Positions 32,512 to 40,395 of a DNA stretch of 54,729 nt are shown piece by piece. The position numbers were made by a program, and so were the translations under genes. The notes below the pieces were generated by a model. It was not told where the DNA came from. It ran no database searches and was given only the letters and a program-made list of their open reading frames with translations. The DNA comes from Bacteroidota bacterium. Its GTDB lineage: Bacteria; Bacteroidota; Bacteroidia; Flavobacteriales; Flavobacteriaceae. The stretch's first letter is position 1, and each line of letters opens with the position of its first letter. The stretch spans positions 1 to 54,729 of the forward strand of contig JAEWCF010000102.1 in the NCBI GenBank assembly GCA_023390775.1, read 5' to 3'.

Positions 32512-34650
32512 ATGAGAATTTTGAGATTGGCGCTATTGTTATTTATCGTCCAGGTGCAGGCCCAGCAAGGCGGCATGTGGATTCCCTCACTGCTCAAGGG
32601 CATGAACGAGACCGAGATGAAAAACCTCGGCATGAAGATCAGCGCCGCCGATATTTACGATGCGAACAAACCCGGCATCAAGGACGCCGTACCGCAGTTT
32701 GACGGCGGTTGCACGGGGGAAATGATTTCGCCGAAAGGCCTGTTGCTCACCAACCACCACTGTGGATTTGACCAGATCCAGAGCCATTCATCGGTGGAAA
32801 AGGACTACATCACCAACGGATTCTGGGCCATGAGCCTGGCCGAGGAACTCCCCAATCCGGGTGTTGTCGTGACCTTCGTCGTCAAGATCGAAGATGTCAC
32901 CTCGCAAGTCCTTGCCGGAACGGAAAGCCTCACATCCGAAGCCGAAAAGCAGAAGAAGGTGCAGGAAAACATCGCATCGGTAACCAATACCTTCAAGAAA
33001 GAAGCCTGGCAGCAAAACAGCATCCGCAACTTTTTTGACGGGAACCAATACCTGCTTTTCGTGACCGAAACCTTCAAGGACATCCGCCTCGTGGGTGCGC
33101 CGCCGTCATCGATTGGGAAATTTGGTTCCGATACCGACAACTGGGTCTGGCCGAGGCATACGGGTGATTTTTCGCTCTTCCGCGTTTACGCCGACAAGAA
33201 CAACCGCCCCGCCGAATATTCAAAAGACAACGTTCCCTACGTCCCGAAACATTACTTTCCCGTTTCCACCGCGGGTGTCAAAGAAAATGACTTCACGATG
33301 GTCATGGGCTACCCCGGCCGCACCACCGAATACCTTCCGGCCGTCGCCGTCGAACAGATCATCAACAACCTGAATCCAGCCAAGATCGCGGTTCGGGATG
33401 CGGCGCTCAAGGTCCAGGACGGCTACATGCGCAAAGACAACGCGATCAAGATCCAGTACGCTTCAAAGTATGCCAGCGTGGCCAATTACTGGAAGAAGTG
33501 GATCGGCGAGACCAAGGGATTGAAGAAATCGGGCGCGGTCAAAATCAAGCGCGAGTACGAAAAGGAATTCCAGCAAAAGGTCGCCAAGGCGGGCAAACAG
33601 GGACAGTACGGTAACCTGCTGTCGGATTTTGAAAAGGAATATGCGGAGATCGCGCCTTATGCCCTGGCCCGCGACTACTTTAGCGAGGTCTTCCTCCGCA
33701 ACACCGAACTCACCACCGTCGGCTTCAGGCTCTACCAGCTCGAGCAGGCCTTTGATGCCCGCGGCGCCCAGGCTTTCACCGACCGCAAGAACAACCTGCT
33801 GGCCGGCATTGGTGCTTTTTACAAGGATTTCAACGCCAATGTGGACCGCGATGTCTTCAAGCAGACCATCGGAATATATTTAAAGGAAACGCCCAGGCAG
33901 TTTCTTCCTCCCGGCGCCGAATCCATGGACGCGGGCAAACTGGCCGATGAGATCTACTCCACATCGGCACTGGTGAGCGAGGAAAAATTGAAGAAGTTGC
34001 TCGAAGGCGACGCACAGGCCGTCATCGCGCGGATGAACCAGGACAAGGGCTACCAATTCATCAAGGCGGCGGCAAAGGCCTATCAGGAAAAGGTCGCGCC
34101 AAAATATGACGAGATCAACCTGCGCATCACGGGACTTCAGCGCAATTACATGAAGGCGATCCTCGAACTTGGCCACGGCAAGCGCCTCTTCCCCGACGCC
34201 AACAGCACCCTGCGCGTCACGTACGGAAAAGTGAAAGGCTACTCGCCTGCCGACGGCGTCACCTATGCCCCGTTCACCACGCTCGAGGGCGTGATGGAGA
34301 AATACATTCCGGGCGATTACGAGTTTGACGTGCCGCAAAAACTCATTGACCTGTACAACAAAAAGGATTACGGCCCGTACGGTTCGAACGGGAAAATGCC
34401 GGTGTGCTTCATCGGGACCAACCATACCACGGGAGGGAATTCGGGCAGCCCGGCCATCGATGCGAAGGGCAACCTCATCGGGCTCAACTTTGACCGCGTT
34501 TGGGAAGGCACCATGAGCGACATCCACTATGATCCGGAGATTTGCCGCAACATTATGGTGGACATGCGCTACATCCTTTTTATCGTGGATAAATTTGCCG
34601 GCGCGAAGCATTTGATCGAGGAAATGAAGCTTGTAGGAAGCGCCAAATAA
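32512..34650 (+). CDS. S46 family dipeptidyl peptidase (DPP11-like)
   Basis: 712 residues with a signal peptide (RILRLALLLFIVQVQA|Q). Chymotrypsin-fold S46 exopeptidases cut dipeptides from oligopeptide N-termini in the periplasm, feeding peptide uptake. Motifs: CTGEMISPKGLLLTNHHCG (catalytic His in TNHHCG, residues 80-85), KFGSDTDNWVWPRHTGDFS (Asp region) and the nucleophile Ser644 in GGNSGSPAID. Residue Arg662 in LNFDRVWEG occupies the position that, as I recall the literature, is Gly in DPP7 and Arg in DPP11; this points to Asp/Glu (DPP11-like) rather than hydrophobic specificity. No strong hairpin follows; the next 149 nt lead to the AT-rich promoter of the lipoprotein. Confidence 0.9.
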   Translation: MRILRLALLLFIVQVQAQQGGMWIPSLLKGMNETEMKNLGMKISAADIYDANKPGIKDAVPQFDGGCTGEMISPKGLLLTNHHCGFDQIQSHSSVEKDYITNGFWAMSLAEELPNPGVVVTFVVKIEDVTSQVLAGTESLTSEAEKQKKVQENIASVTNTFKKEAWQQNSIRNFFDGNQYLLFVTETFKDIRLVGAPPSSIGKFGSDTDNWVWPRHTGDFSLFRVYADKNNRPAEYSKDNVPYVPKHYFPVSTAGVKENDFTMVMGYPGRTTEYLPAVAVEQIINNLNPAKIAVRDAALKVQDGYMRKDNAIKIQYASKYASVANYWKKWIGETKGLKKSGAVKIKREYEKEFQQKVAKAGKQGQYGNLLSDFEKEYAEIAPYALARDYFSEVFLRNTELTTVGFRLYQLEQAFDARGAQAFTDRKNNLLAGIGAFYKDFNANVDRDVFKQTIGIYLKETPRQFLPPGAESMDAGKLADEIYSTSALVSEEKLKKLLEGDAQAVIARMNQDKGYQFIKAAAKAYQEKVAPKYDEINLRITGLQRNYMKAILELGHGKRLFPDANSTLRVTYGKVKGYSPADGVTYAPFTTLEGVMEKYIPGDYEFDVPQKLIDLYNKKDYGPYGSNGKMPVCFIGTNHTTGGNSGSPAIDAKGNLIGLNFDRVWEGTMSDIHYDPEICRNIMVDMRYILFIVDKFAGAKHLIEEMKLVGSAK

Positions 34651-34754
34651 CGTGTCGATTTTTGGCCCATAAGCCCAACAATTACAAGGGATTGCGGGCT
34701 GTAGGAAAAAAATAAAAATTTTTTCAAAAAAAAATTTACATATCAAAAAATTTA

Positions 34755-34762
34755 TATCTTTG
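34755..34762 (+). promoter_or_regulatory. -7 box (TATCTTTG) of the small lipoprotein gene, with A/T-rich upstream DNA
   Basis: A perfect TAnnTTTG. The upstream 40 nt is nearly all A/T in runs, which may act like an UP element. The start codon is 37 nt downstream. Confidence 0.6.
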
Positions 34763-34799
34763 CCTCGAATTAATAATTAACCTTTTACACTAAAGTAAG

Positions 34800-35018
34800 A
34801 TGAAAAAAGTATTTTTTAGCCTGGCTCTTGTAGCTGCTATCACTTTGGTTTCATGTAAAGAAACTAAAACTGAAACTGAAGAAGTAGTTGTTCCAACGGA
34901 AGAGGTAACTCCAGTTGAAGAAGTTGCTCCTGCAACTACTGACACTGTAGCTACTGAGACTACTACTACTGAAACTACAACTGAAACAGCTGCTCCTGCT
35001 GCTGCTCCAGCTCAGTAA
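34800..35018 (+). CDS. Small Thr/Glu/Ala-rich lipoprotein
   Basis: 72 residues. Signal peptide with lipobox LVSC (Cys19), then about 53 residues of low-complexity Glu, Val, Pro, Thr and Ala with no aromatic residues; it is acidic and probably extended. There is no known domain. Codons favour A and T at third positions (gaa, gtt, act, cct), unlike the GC-ending neighbours. In Flavobacteriaceae this bias often marks strong expression, and the promoter and terminator are strong too. I infer an abundant small outer-membrane-associated lipoprotein. Transfer is an alternative reading of the base composition. Confidence 0.85.
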   Translation: MKKVFFSLALVAAITLVSCKETKTETEEVVVPTEEVTPVEEVAPATTDTVATETTTTETTTETAAPAAAPAQ

Positions 35019-35042
35019 TTAAGTTTACAGACAAGACAGAAA

Positions 35043-35066
35043 GCCCCGCATTGCGGGGTTTTTTTG
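35043..35066 (+). terminator. Terminator after the small lipoprotein gene
   Basis: CCCCGC-ATT-GCGGGG hairpin followed by seven T. Confidence 0.9.
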
Positions 35067-35081
35067 TTATATGACGTTTTT

Positions 35082-35143
35082 GGGCGTGCCCCTCCGGGTC
35101 GCGCTCGCGGCGGTACACGGTACCTTGCCTTGATCGCTCACGC
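35082..35143 (+). repeat. REP-like GGGCGTGCC element, copy 3
   Basis: Begins GGGCGTGCCCCTCCGGGTCG, includes GGTACACGGTACCTTGCC and ends GATCGCTCACGCC. It shares the middle and end blocks with the copy at 24038. Confidence 0.65.
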
Positions 35144-35374
35144 CTTCTTTTGTATGGCAACAAAAGAAGCAAAAGTGCCTAAGCGGCGGCGGAACCCGGC
35201 TAAAAATCTAATGACTCACGCGCTAAAATCGCCGAAACTCGCACGGCTTTCGCCGGTGCTCAGACACCGCCGATTTTTGATCGCTCCCGTCCTTGATTTT
35301 TTTACGCCGGAACCCACAAGCCGCTTGAGCTGCCCGCAAACATAATAGGCAGTACAATTAACTGAGGCTTATGA

Positions 35375-36247
35375 TCACTTAAGAACTAACCCGATGGCGA
35401 GGTTGCGCTCGGGGATGACCATTCCGCTCGGCGGTGATAGGTTCAATATATCCGTAATGGGTTTCGGGCCCGATTGGTTCAGAACATTGCGCAGATAGGT
35501 AGTGGCCTGAACATTCTTAATTTTTTGACCCGTTAATCGCGGCCTCACGTAACTTTCGTGCTCCGTAAGGCTGCCATCGCTGTTTAGGTAGCCCAACATC
35601 TCTAGCCCGATGCTCAGTCCCGAAGGACCCAAATAAACCTCGGCGCCTGTCAGATCAATCCCAATCACATCCTTCCCGATCTTATTGATCGCAATCGGTT
35701 CGGTGGCGAAAACCTTGCGATCGATCCGGCCTTCCGTTCCCTCGTAAATGTTCAGCCGCACCATGGCTTGTCCTTCGCGTTGATCATCACTTTTTTCGAA
35801 GGATTTTGAAAAAGGAATTTCCAGGCGCATGAGCTTGCGTTCAACCAAGGTAGAAACAAGGGAAATAAATATCTCATTTGAAGGCGTCAAAGGCCAATCT
35901 CCAAACATCCTTGTATGTCGTCCCGGACTGAACTTCAGCGATTTGAGACCTTGAGCTATGACCACCTCGGGCAGCGGGATGATCGCCGGCTTCATGAAAA
36001 TAGTGTCTGTCGATGTAGATTTCTCTAACAATCGGGTTTCATACCCCAGCATCGAAATTTCAACCGATTGTCCGGGCAGGAACGATTTTGTCTCAAACCG
36101 GCCATTCGCATCCGAATACACGCCCGCATTTCCCTGGCGAATAATCGCAAAAGACAAAGGCTCGCGGGTTTGCGCATCGGCGACGATAAGGGAATTTTGT
36201 GCGCGGGCACCGGTTAAGAACAGGAATAGGAGTATAATTCTAACCAT
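35375..36247 (-). CDS. Carboxypeptidase-regulatory-like domain protein
   Basis: 290 residues from the ATG at 36247; an in-frame ATG at 36268 adds seven residues before the signal peptide. Signal peptide MVRIILLFLFLTGARA|Q, then a CarboxypepD_reg-like beta-sandwich (about 20-95): IVADAQTREPLSFAII, NGRFETKSF, VEISMLGYE. The remainder is a region of about 190 residues without a family I recognise, ending GMVIPERNLAIGLVLK. The same N-terminal domain often precedes TonB-dependent receptors, but no plug or barrel is present. Probably periplasmic or surface. Function unknown. Confidence 0.8.
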   Translation of the reverse strand: MVRIILLFLFLTGARAQNSLIVADAQTREPLSFAIIRQGNAGVYSDANGRFETKSFLPGQSVEISMLGYETRLLEKSTSTDTIFMKPAIIPLPEVVIAQGLKSLKFSPGRHTRMFGDWPLTPSNEIFISLVSTLVERKLMRLEIPFSKSFEKSDDQREGQAMVRLNIYEGTEGRIDRKVFATEPIAINKIGKDVIGIDLTGAEVYLGPSGLSIGLEMLGYLNSDGSLTEHESYVRPRLTGQKIKNVQATTYLRNVLNQSGPKPITDILNLSPPSGMVIPERNLAIGLVLK

Positions 36248-36274
36248 CGGTACTGAATATGCCGCCAAACTAAA

Positions 36275-36305
36275 ACAAAAAACCCCGCAACAATGTTACG
36301 GGGTT
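36275..36305 (-). terminator. Terminator of the tRNA transcript
   Basis: On the minus strand, AACCCCGTAAC-ATT-GTTGCGGGGTT (one mismatch) followed by a T-rich run (complement of 36275-36282), 14 nt after tRNA-Leu. Confidence 0.85.
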
Positions 36306-36318
36306 CCTAATTTTTTTG

Positions 36319-36404
36319 TACTCAGAGCGGGACTTGAACCCGCACGGGCATTGCTGCCCACTGGATTTTAAGTCCAGCGTGTCTACCAATTTCACCATCC
36401 GAGC
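36319..36404 (-). tRNA. tRNA-Leu (UAA anticodon)
   Basis: 86 nt. Acceptor GCTCGGA pairs with TCTGAGT (G-T at position 1). Anticodon stem CTGGA/TCCAG, loop CTTAAAA with anticodon TAA. Long variable arm TGGGCAGCAATGCCCG typical of leucine tRNA, and T loop TTCAAGT in GCGGG-TTCAAGT-CCCGC. CCA is not encoded. Confidence 0.95.
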
Positions 36405-36415
36405 AGACCACTTGG

Positions 36416-36488
36416 AGCGAAAAACGGGATTCGAACCCGCGACCTCGACCTTGGCAAGGTCGCGCTCTACCAACTGAGCTATTTTCGC
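36416..36488 (-). tRNA. tRNA-Gly (GCC anticodon)
   Basis: 73 nt. Acceptor GCGAAAA/TTTTCGC, D arm AGCTCAGTTGGTAGAGC, anticodon stem CGACC/GGTCG with loop TTGCCAA, T arm GCGGG-TTCGAAT-CCCGT. CCA is not encoded. It is 11 nt upstream of tRNA-Leu in the same transcript. Confidence 0.95.
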
Positions 36489-36534
36489 GTTTCATTTTGT
36501 AAAAGAACTGCGATACACTGCTGTATTGCGAGGG

Positions 36535-36565
36535 CAAATTTAAAACTTAAATTCATTTATGCAAA
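36535..36565 (-). promoter_or_regulatory. Bacteroidetes promoter of the tRNA-Gly/tRNA-Leu operon
   Basis: On the minus strand, TTTG (36565-36562), a 19-nt spacer and TAAATTTG (36542-36535). Both elements are perfect. The leader to tRNA-Gly is about 41 nt. Confidence 0.75.
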
Positions 36566-36600
36566 GGAAAACCCGAAAAAATTCCCCCTAAAAAATCCCT

Positions 36601-39204
36601 TTATTGGCCAAGAAGCCGCTTGAGTTCGTTGAGTTTCATCAGGGCCTCGACCGGCGTCAGCGTATTGATGTCAAGTTCAAGCAATTGCCCTTTGACTTCC
36701 TCCAATAGCGGATCGTCAAGATTGAAGATGCTGAGCTGCATTTCGGGTTCACGGAGGACCCGGGCACCTGCCAAAGCGTCGCCGGAATGCTCTTTTTCCA
36801 GCTTTTTGAGCAGCCGTTGCGCGCGTGAAATCACTGTTTGCGGCATCCCGGCCATCTTCGCCACATGGATCCCGAAGGAGTGCGCGCTCCCGCCTTCCAC
36901 CAGTTTCCGGATAAAAAGGACGTTGTCCTTGAGTTCCTTTACCGACACGTTGAAATTCCGGATCCGCGGCATGGTCGCGCCCATCTCGTTGAGTTCGTGG
37001 TAGTGTGTGGCAAAGAGCGTCTTTGGTTTTGCGGGGTGCTCGTGCAGGTATTCGGCGATGGCCCAGGCGATCGAAATTCCGTCGTAAGTGCTCGTCCCGC
37101 GGCCGATCTCGTCCAGCAGCACCAGGCTTCGGTCTGAAATATTGTTCAGGATCGACGCGGTCTCGTTCATCTCCACCATAAAAGTCGATTCGCCCATCGA
37201 GATGTTGTCGGAGGCGCCCACGCGGGTGAAAATCTTGTCGACCACGCCAATGGTCGCAGCTGATGCCGGCACAAAACTTCCCATCTGTGCCAGCAGGACG
37301 ATCAGCGCCGTTTGCCTCAAAATGGCCGACTTTCCGGACATATTGGGCCCGGTAATCATGATGATCTGTTGCGATTCACGGTCAAGGAAAACATCGTTCG
37401 CAATATAGGGCGTCCCCGGCGGCAATTGTTTCTCGATCACAGGGTGGCGGCCTTCGGTGATGGAAAGATCGAAATCCCCTGTCAACGTCGGGCACACATA
37501 CCGATTATCGATCGCAAGTCGCGCAAAGCCGCAAAGGCAATCCAACCTCGCAATCAGTCCGGCGTTTTCCTGCACGGGCCTGATGTAACCGGCAACCCAC
37601 GAAACTAGTTGCTCGAACAATTCCGATTCGAGTTTATGTATCTTTTCTTCGGCGCCCAGGATCCTGGACTCGTAATCCTTGAGTTCCTCCGTGATGTAGC
37701 GCTCGGCATTGACCAGCGTCTGCTTGCGTATCCATTCTGCCGGAACCTTGTCCTTGTGCGTGTTCCGCACCTCGATATAGTAGCCAAAAACGTTATTGAA
37801 GGAGATCTTGAGCGATGAGATGCCGGTACGTGCCGATTCGCGAGCCTCGATTTCCTCTAGAAACTCCTTGCCCGAAAAGGCGATCTTGCGAAGTTCGTCG
37901 AGCTCCGAATCGATCCCTGTGGCAATCGCGCCGCCCTTTGAGATGGCAACGGGTGCATCGGCATTTAAGGTAGTCCCGATTTTTTCGCGCAACACTGCGC
38001 AATCGTGGAGCATTCCGCCCAATTTCCTGACTGAAGATTGTTCGGATGCCAGCGCCATTTCCCGGATGGGCAGGATCGCATCGAGCGACTCCTTTAAGAT
38101 GACCATTTCGCGCGGCCCCGCCTTACCGGTCGCAACCTTGGAGATCAATCGTTCGAGATCGGAGATGCGGCGGATCTGGCTTCGGATTTCCTCCAGGGAA
38201 TCGGTATTTTCCATCAGCCATCCCACAACCTCATGCCTTTCGCTAATTTGTTCGATATCCTTCAGCGGAAGCGCCAGCCATCGCTTGAGCAATCGTCCGC
38301 CCATCGGCGAAATGGTCCTGTCGATGACATCAAGCAACGTAACCGCATTGGGGTTGAAGGAATGGTAAAGTTCCAGGTTGCGAATGGTGAAGCGGTCCAT
38401 CCAGACGTATTGATCGCGCAAGATTCGAAGGATGGACGTGATGTGCGAAAGCTTGTCGTGCCGGGTTTCCGAAAGGTAGTGCAGCGCAGCTCCCGCCGCG
38501 ATGATGCCGTCTTCCAGGTCGTCGATCCCGAAACCCTTTAGCGACGCGGTCCCGAAATGCCCGTTGAGTGACTGGTGCGCAAAATCGGATGCAAAGGCCC
38601 AATCGTCCAAAAAGAAACTGTGGAAATTTTCGCCAAAAGACTCCCTGAATCTCACCTTTTGTTGCTTGCAGACCAAGATCTCGCTGGGCGAAAAATTCTG
38701 CAGGAGTTTGTCGATGTATTCGGGGTCGCCCTGAGCGGTGAGGAATTCGCCGGTCGAAACGTCCAGGAAAGCCACGCCCACCCATTTCTTACCAAAATAA
38801 ACCGCCGAAAGGAAATTGTTCGATTTGGACTGAAGCACCTCGTCGTTGAGCGAAACGCCAGGGGTCACCAGCTCGGTCACGCCGCGCTTGACGATGGTCT
38901 TGGTCATCTTCGGGTCTTCGAGCTGGTCGCAAATGGCAACCCTGAGCCCGGCCTTGACCAATTTGGGCAGATAGGTGTTGAGCGAATGGTGCGGAAAACC
39001 GGCGAGTTCGGTCTCGCTTTCGGACCCCGCGCCGCGCTTGGTCAGGATAATCCCGAGGATCTTCGAGGCCCGTACGGCATCCTCCCCGAAAGTCTCGTAA
39101 AAATCCCCCACGCGAAACAAAAGGCAAGCATCGGGATACTTGTGCTTGATCTCATTGTACTGCTTCATGAGCGGCGTTTCCTTCGCCGTTTTTTCCTTCG
39201 CCAA
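36601..39204 (-). CDS. mutS: DNA mismatch repair protein MutS
   Basis: 867 residues. Mismatch-recognition domain begins with TPLMKQYNEIKHKYPDACLLFRVGDFYETFGEDA: the mismatch-stacking F-x-E motif is YETFGEDA-type, which differs slightly from the E. coli GDFYELF but keeps the GDFYE core. Core, clamp and lever follow, then the ATPase: Walker A GPNMSGKS (619-626), signature DNISMGESTFMVEMNE, Walker B LVLLDEIGRGTSTYDG and FATHYHEL. Binds mismatches as a dimer and recruits MutL. The product is full length with the C-terminal helix-turn-helix. The gene appears monocistronic. Confidence 0.97.
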   Translation of the reverse strand: MAKEKTAKETPLMKQYNEIKHKYPDACLLFRVGDFYETFGEDAVRASKILGIILTKRGAGSESETELAGFPHHSLNTYLPKLVKAGLRVAICDQLEDPKMTKTIVKRGVTELVTPGVSLNDEVLQSKSNNFLSAVYFGKKWVGVAFLDVSTGEFLTAQGDPEYIDKLLQNFSPSEILVCKQQKVRFRESFGENFHSFFLDDWAFASDFAHQSLNGHFGTASLKGFGIDDLEDGIIAAGAALHYLSETRHDKLSHITSILRILRDQYVWMDRFTIRNLELYHSFNPNAVTLLDVIDRTISPMGGRLLKRWLALPLKDIEQISERHEVVGWLMENTDSLEEIRSQIRRISDLERLISKVATGKAGPREMVILKESLDAILPIREMALASEQSSVRKLGGMLHDCAVLREKIGTTLNADAPVAISKGGAIATGIDSELDELRKIAFSGKEFLEEIEARESARTGISSLKISFNNVFGYYIEVRNTHKDKVPAEWIRKQTLVNAERYITEELKDYESRILGAEEKIHKLESELFEQLVSWVAGYIRPVQENAGLIARLDCLCGFARLAIDNRYVCPTLTGDFDLSITEGRHPVIEKQLPPGTPYIANDVFLDRESQQIIMITGPNMSGKSAILRQTALIVLLAQMGSFVPASAATIGVVDKIFTRVGASDNISMGESTFMVEMNETASILNNISDRSLVLLDEIGRGTSTYDGISIAWAIAEYLHEHPAKPKTLFATHYHELNEMGATMPRIRNFNVSVKELKDNVLFIRKLVEGGSAHSFGIHVAKMAGMPQTVISRAQRLLKKLEKEHSGDALAGARVLREPEMQLSIFNLDDPLLEEVKGQLLELDINTLTPVEALMKLNELKRLLGQ

Positions 39205-39319
39205 AATCGATCGGTTTATTTTTGTAACTCGGGCGAATTTAAGATTTTACGCCCAAGCCGAAGCCAATTTTTTTAAATAATTTTTACCATTTTTAAGACC
39301 CGGCGGTACGAATTTTTTA

Positions 39320-39327
39320 TAGATTTG
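39320..39327 (+). promoter_or_regulatory. -7 box (TAGATTTG) of the DUF1573 gene
   Basis: A perfect TAnnTTTG 23 nt before the ATG at 39351. No -33 TTG seen. Confidence 0.45.
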
Positions 39328-39350
39328 CTTCCAAATAAACAAAATTCACG

Positions 39351-39812
39351 ATGAAAAAAATAGCCATGCTTGCACTGGTAGCCTGTTTTGGCATCACGGC
39401 GGCAAATGCCCAGGCTGCGAAACCAGCAAAAAAAGCCGCGCCGGCCACTAAGGTCGAAACCGTTAAGGTTGAAGGCCCCGGGGTCTTGTTCGATTCGGAA
39501 ACCATCGACTATGGAACGATCCAGAAAGGCGCCGAAGGGAAACGCGAGTTTGTCTTCACCAACAACGGCAACAAGCCGCTGATCATCAGCAGCGCGACGG
39601 GATCTTGCGGATGCACGGTTCCCACCAAACCCACCGAGCCCATCATGCCCGGGCAGAAAGGCGTGATCGGCGTCAAATACGACACCAACCGCGTGGGGCC
39701 TTTCAGCAAGACCGTAACGGTTACCACAAACGCTTCCGAAACACCAAAGACGCTGACCATCAAGGGCAATGTTTTGGCCGAGGAAGTAAAAGCGGTTCCG
39801 CAAAAGAGCTAA
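39351..39812 (+). CDS. DUF1573 domain periplasmic protein
   Basis: 153 residues: signal peptide (KKIAMLALVACFGITAANA|Q), a short Ala/Lys/Pro linker and a DUF1573 beta-sandwich (about 47-145): IDYGTIQKGAEGKREFVFTN, GNKPLIISSATGSCGCTVP (the CGCT motif with two cysteines) and EPIMPGQKGVIGVKYDT. The fold is Ig/ASPM-like. DUF1573 proteins are abundant in Bacteroidetes; their function is not known. A clear terminator follows the gene. Confidence 0.92.
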   Translation: MKKIAMLALVACFGITAANAQAAKPAKKAAPATKVETVKVEGPGVLFDSETIDYGTIQKGAEGKREFVFTNNGNKPLIISSATGSCGCTVPTKPTEPIMPGQKGVIGVKYDTNRVGPFSKTVTVTTNASETPKTLTIKGNVLAEEVKAVPQKS

Positions 39813-39832
39813 ATTCAGAAACACAATCGCAA

Positions 39833-39862
39833 AAGCTTCTCTTCGGAGGAGCTTTTTTTTTA
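39833..39862 (+). terminator. Terminator after the DUF1573 gene
   Basis: AGCTTCTC-TTCG-GAGGAGCT hairpin (8 bp, one G-T pair) followed by eight T, ending 3 nt before the next start codon. Confidence 0.85.
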
Positions 39863-39864
39863 TT

Positions 39865-40395
39865 ATGCGCAAACTCGAAAACAATGAATTGGGCCGCCTG
39901 TCGGCCGACGAATTCCGGGAAGCCCCCAAAACCCCGCTCATTCTGATCCTCGACGACATCCGGAGCCTCAACAACATCGGATCGATTTTCCGCACCGCCG
40001 ATGCCTTCCGGCTGGAAAAAATAGTGCTTTGCGGGATCACGGCCACGCCACCGCACAAGGAAATACACAAGACCGCGCTCGGCGCAACCGAAAGCGTCGC
40101 CTGGGAACACCACAAGGACGTGAAAGCGGCCATCCAAAATCTTCGGGAATCGGGAATTCTGGCCTTTGCGGTGGAACAGGTGGAAGGCGCCGCGATGCTG
40201 ACGGATTTTGCACCTGAGGCAGGTAAAAAGTATGCGCTGGTTTTCGGCAATGAGGTTTTTGGAGTTTCGCAGGAGGCCATCGCTGTCTGTGACGGCAGCA
40301 TCGAAATTCCGCAATCGGGAACCAAACATTCACTCAACGTGGCGGTAAGCGCCGGAGTGGTGGCGTGGGAATTCTTCAGGCAGCTCAGCCGTTGA
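39865..40395 (+). CDS. TrmH/SpoU family RNA 2'-O-ribose methyltransferase
   Basis: 176 residues, a short SPOUT enzyme with no N-terminal RNA-binding domain. The three SPOUT motifs are present: motif 1 NIGSIFRTADAF (Asn and Arg), motif 2 ALVFGNEVFGVS, motif 3 IPQSGTKHSLNVAVSAGVVAWEF. Catalyses 2'-O-methylation of a tRNA or rRNA nucleotide; the site is not predictable. Its ATG is 3 nt after the terminator T-run of the DUF1573 gene, so transcription must rely on read-through or an unseen promoter overlapping the hairpin. The 3' end overlaps convergent folK-dnk by 11 nt. Confidence 0.9.
   Translation: MRKLENNELGRLSADEFREAPKTPLILILDDIRSLNNIGSIFRTADAFRLEKIVLCGITATPPHKEIHKTALGATESVAWEHHKDVKAAIQNLRESGILAFAVEQVEGAAMLTDFAPEAGKKYALVFGNEVFGVSQEAIAVCDGSIEIPQSGTKHSLNVAVSAGVVAWEFFRQLSR

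Larger units (their letters stand above)
35019..35374. other. 356-nt intergenic region with REP-like and inverted-repeat sequence
   Basis: Holds the lipoprotein terminator, a GGGCGTGCC element (35082-35143), a CTTTTGT-ATGGCA-ACAAAAG hairpin (35150-35169) and an imperfect long inverted repeat (AAAATCGCCG near 35225, CGCCGATTTTT near 35267). A frame through it is open but looks like repeat translation. Confidence 0.7.
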
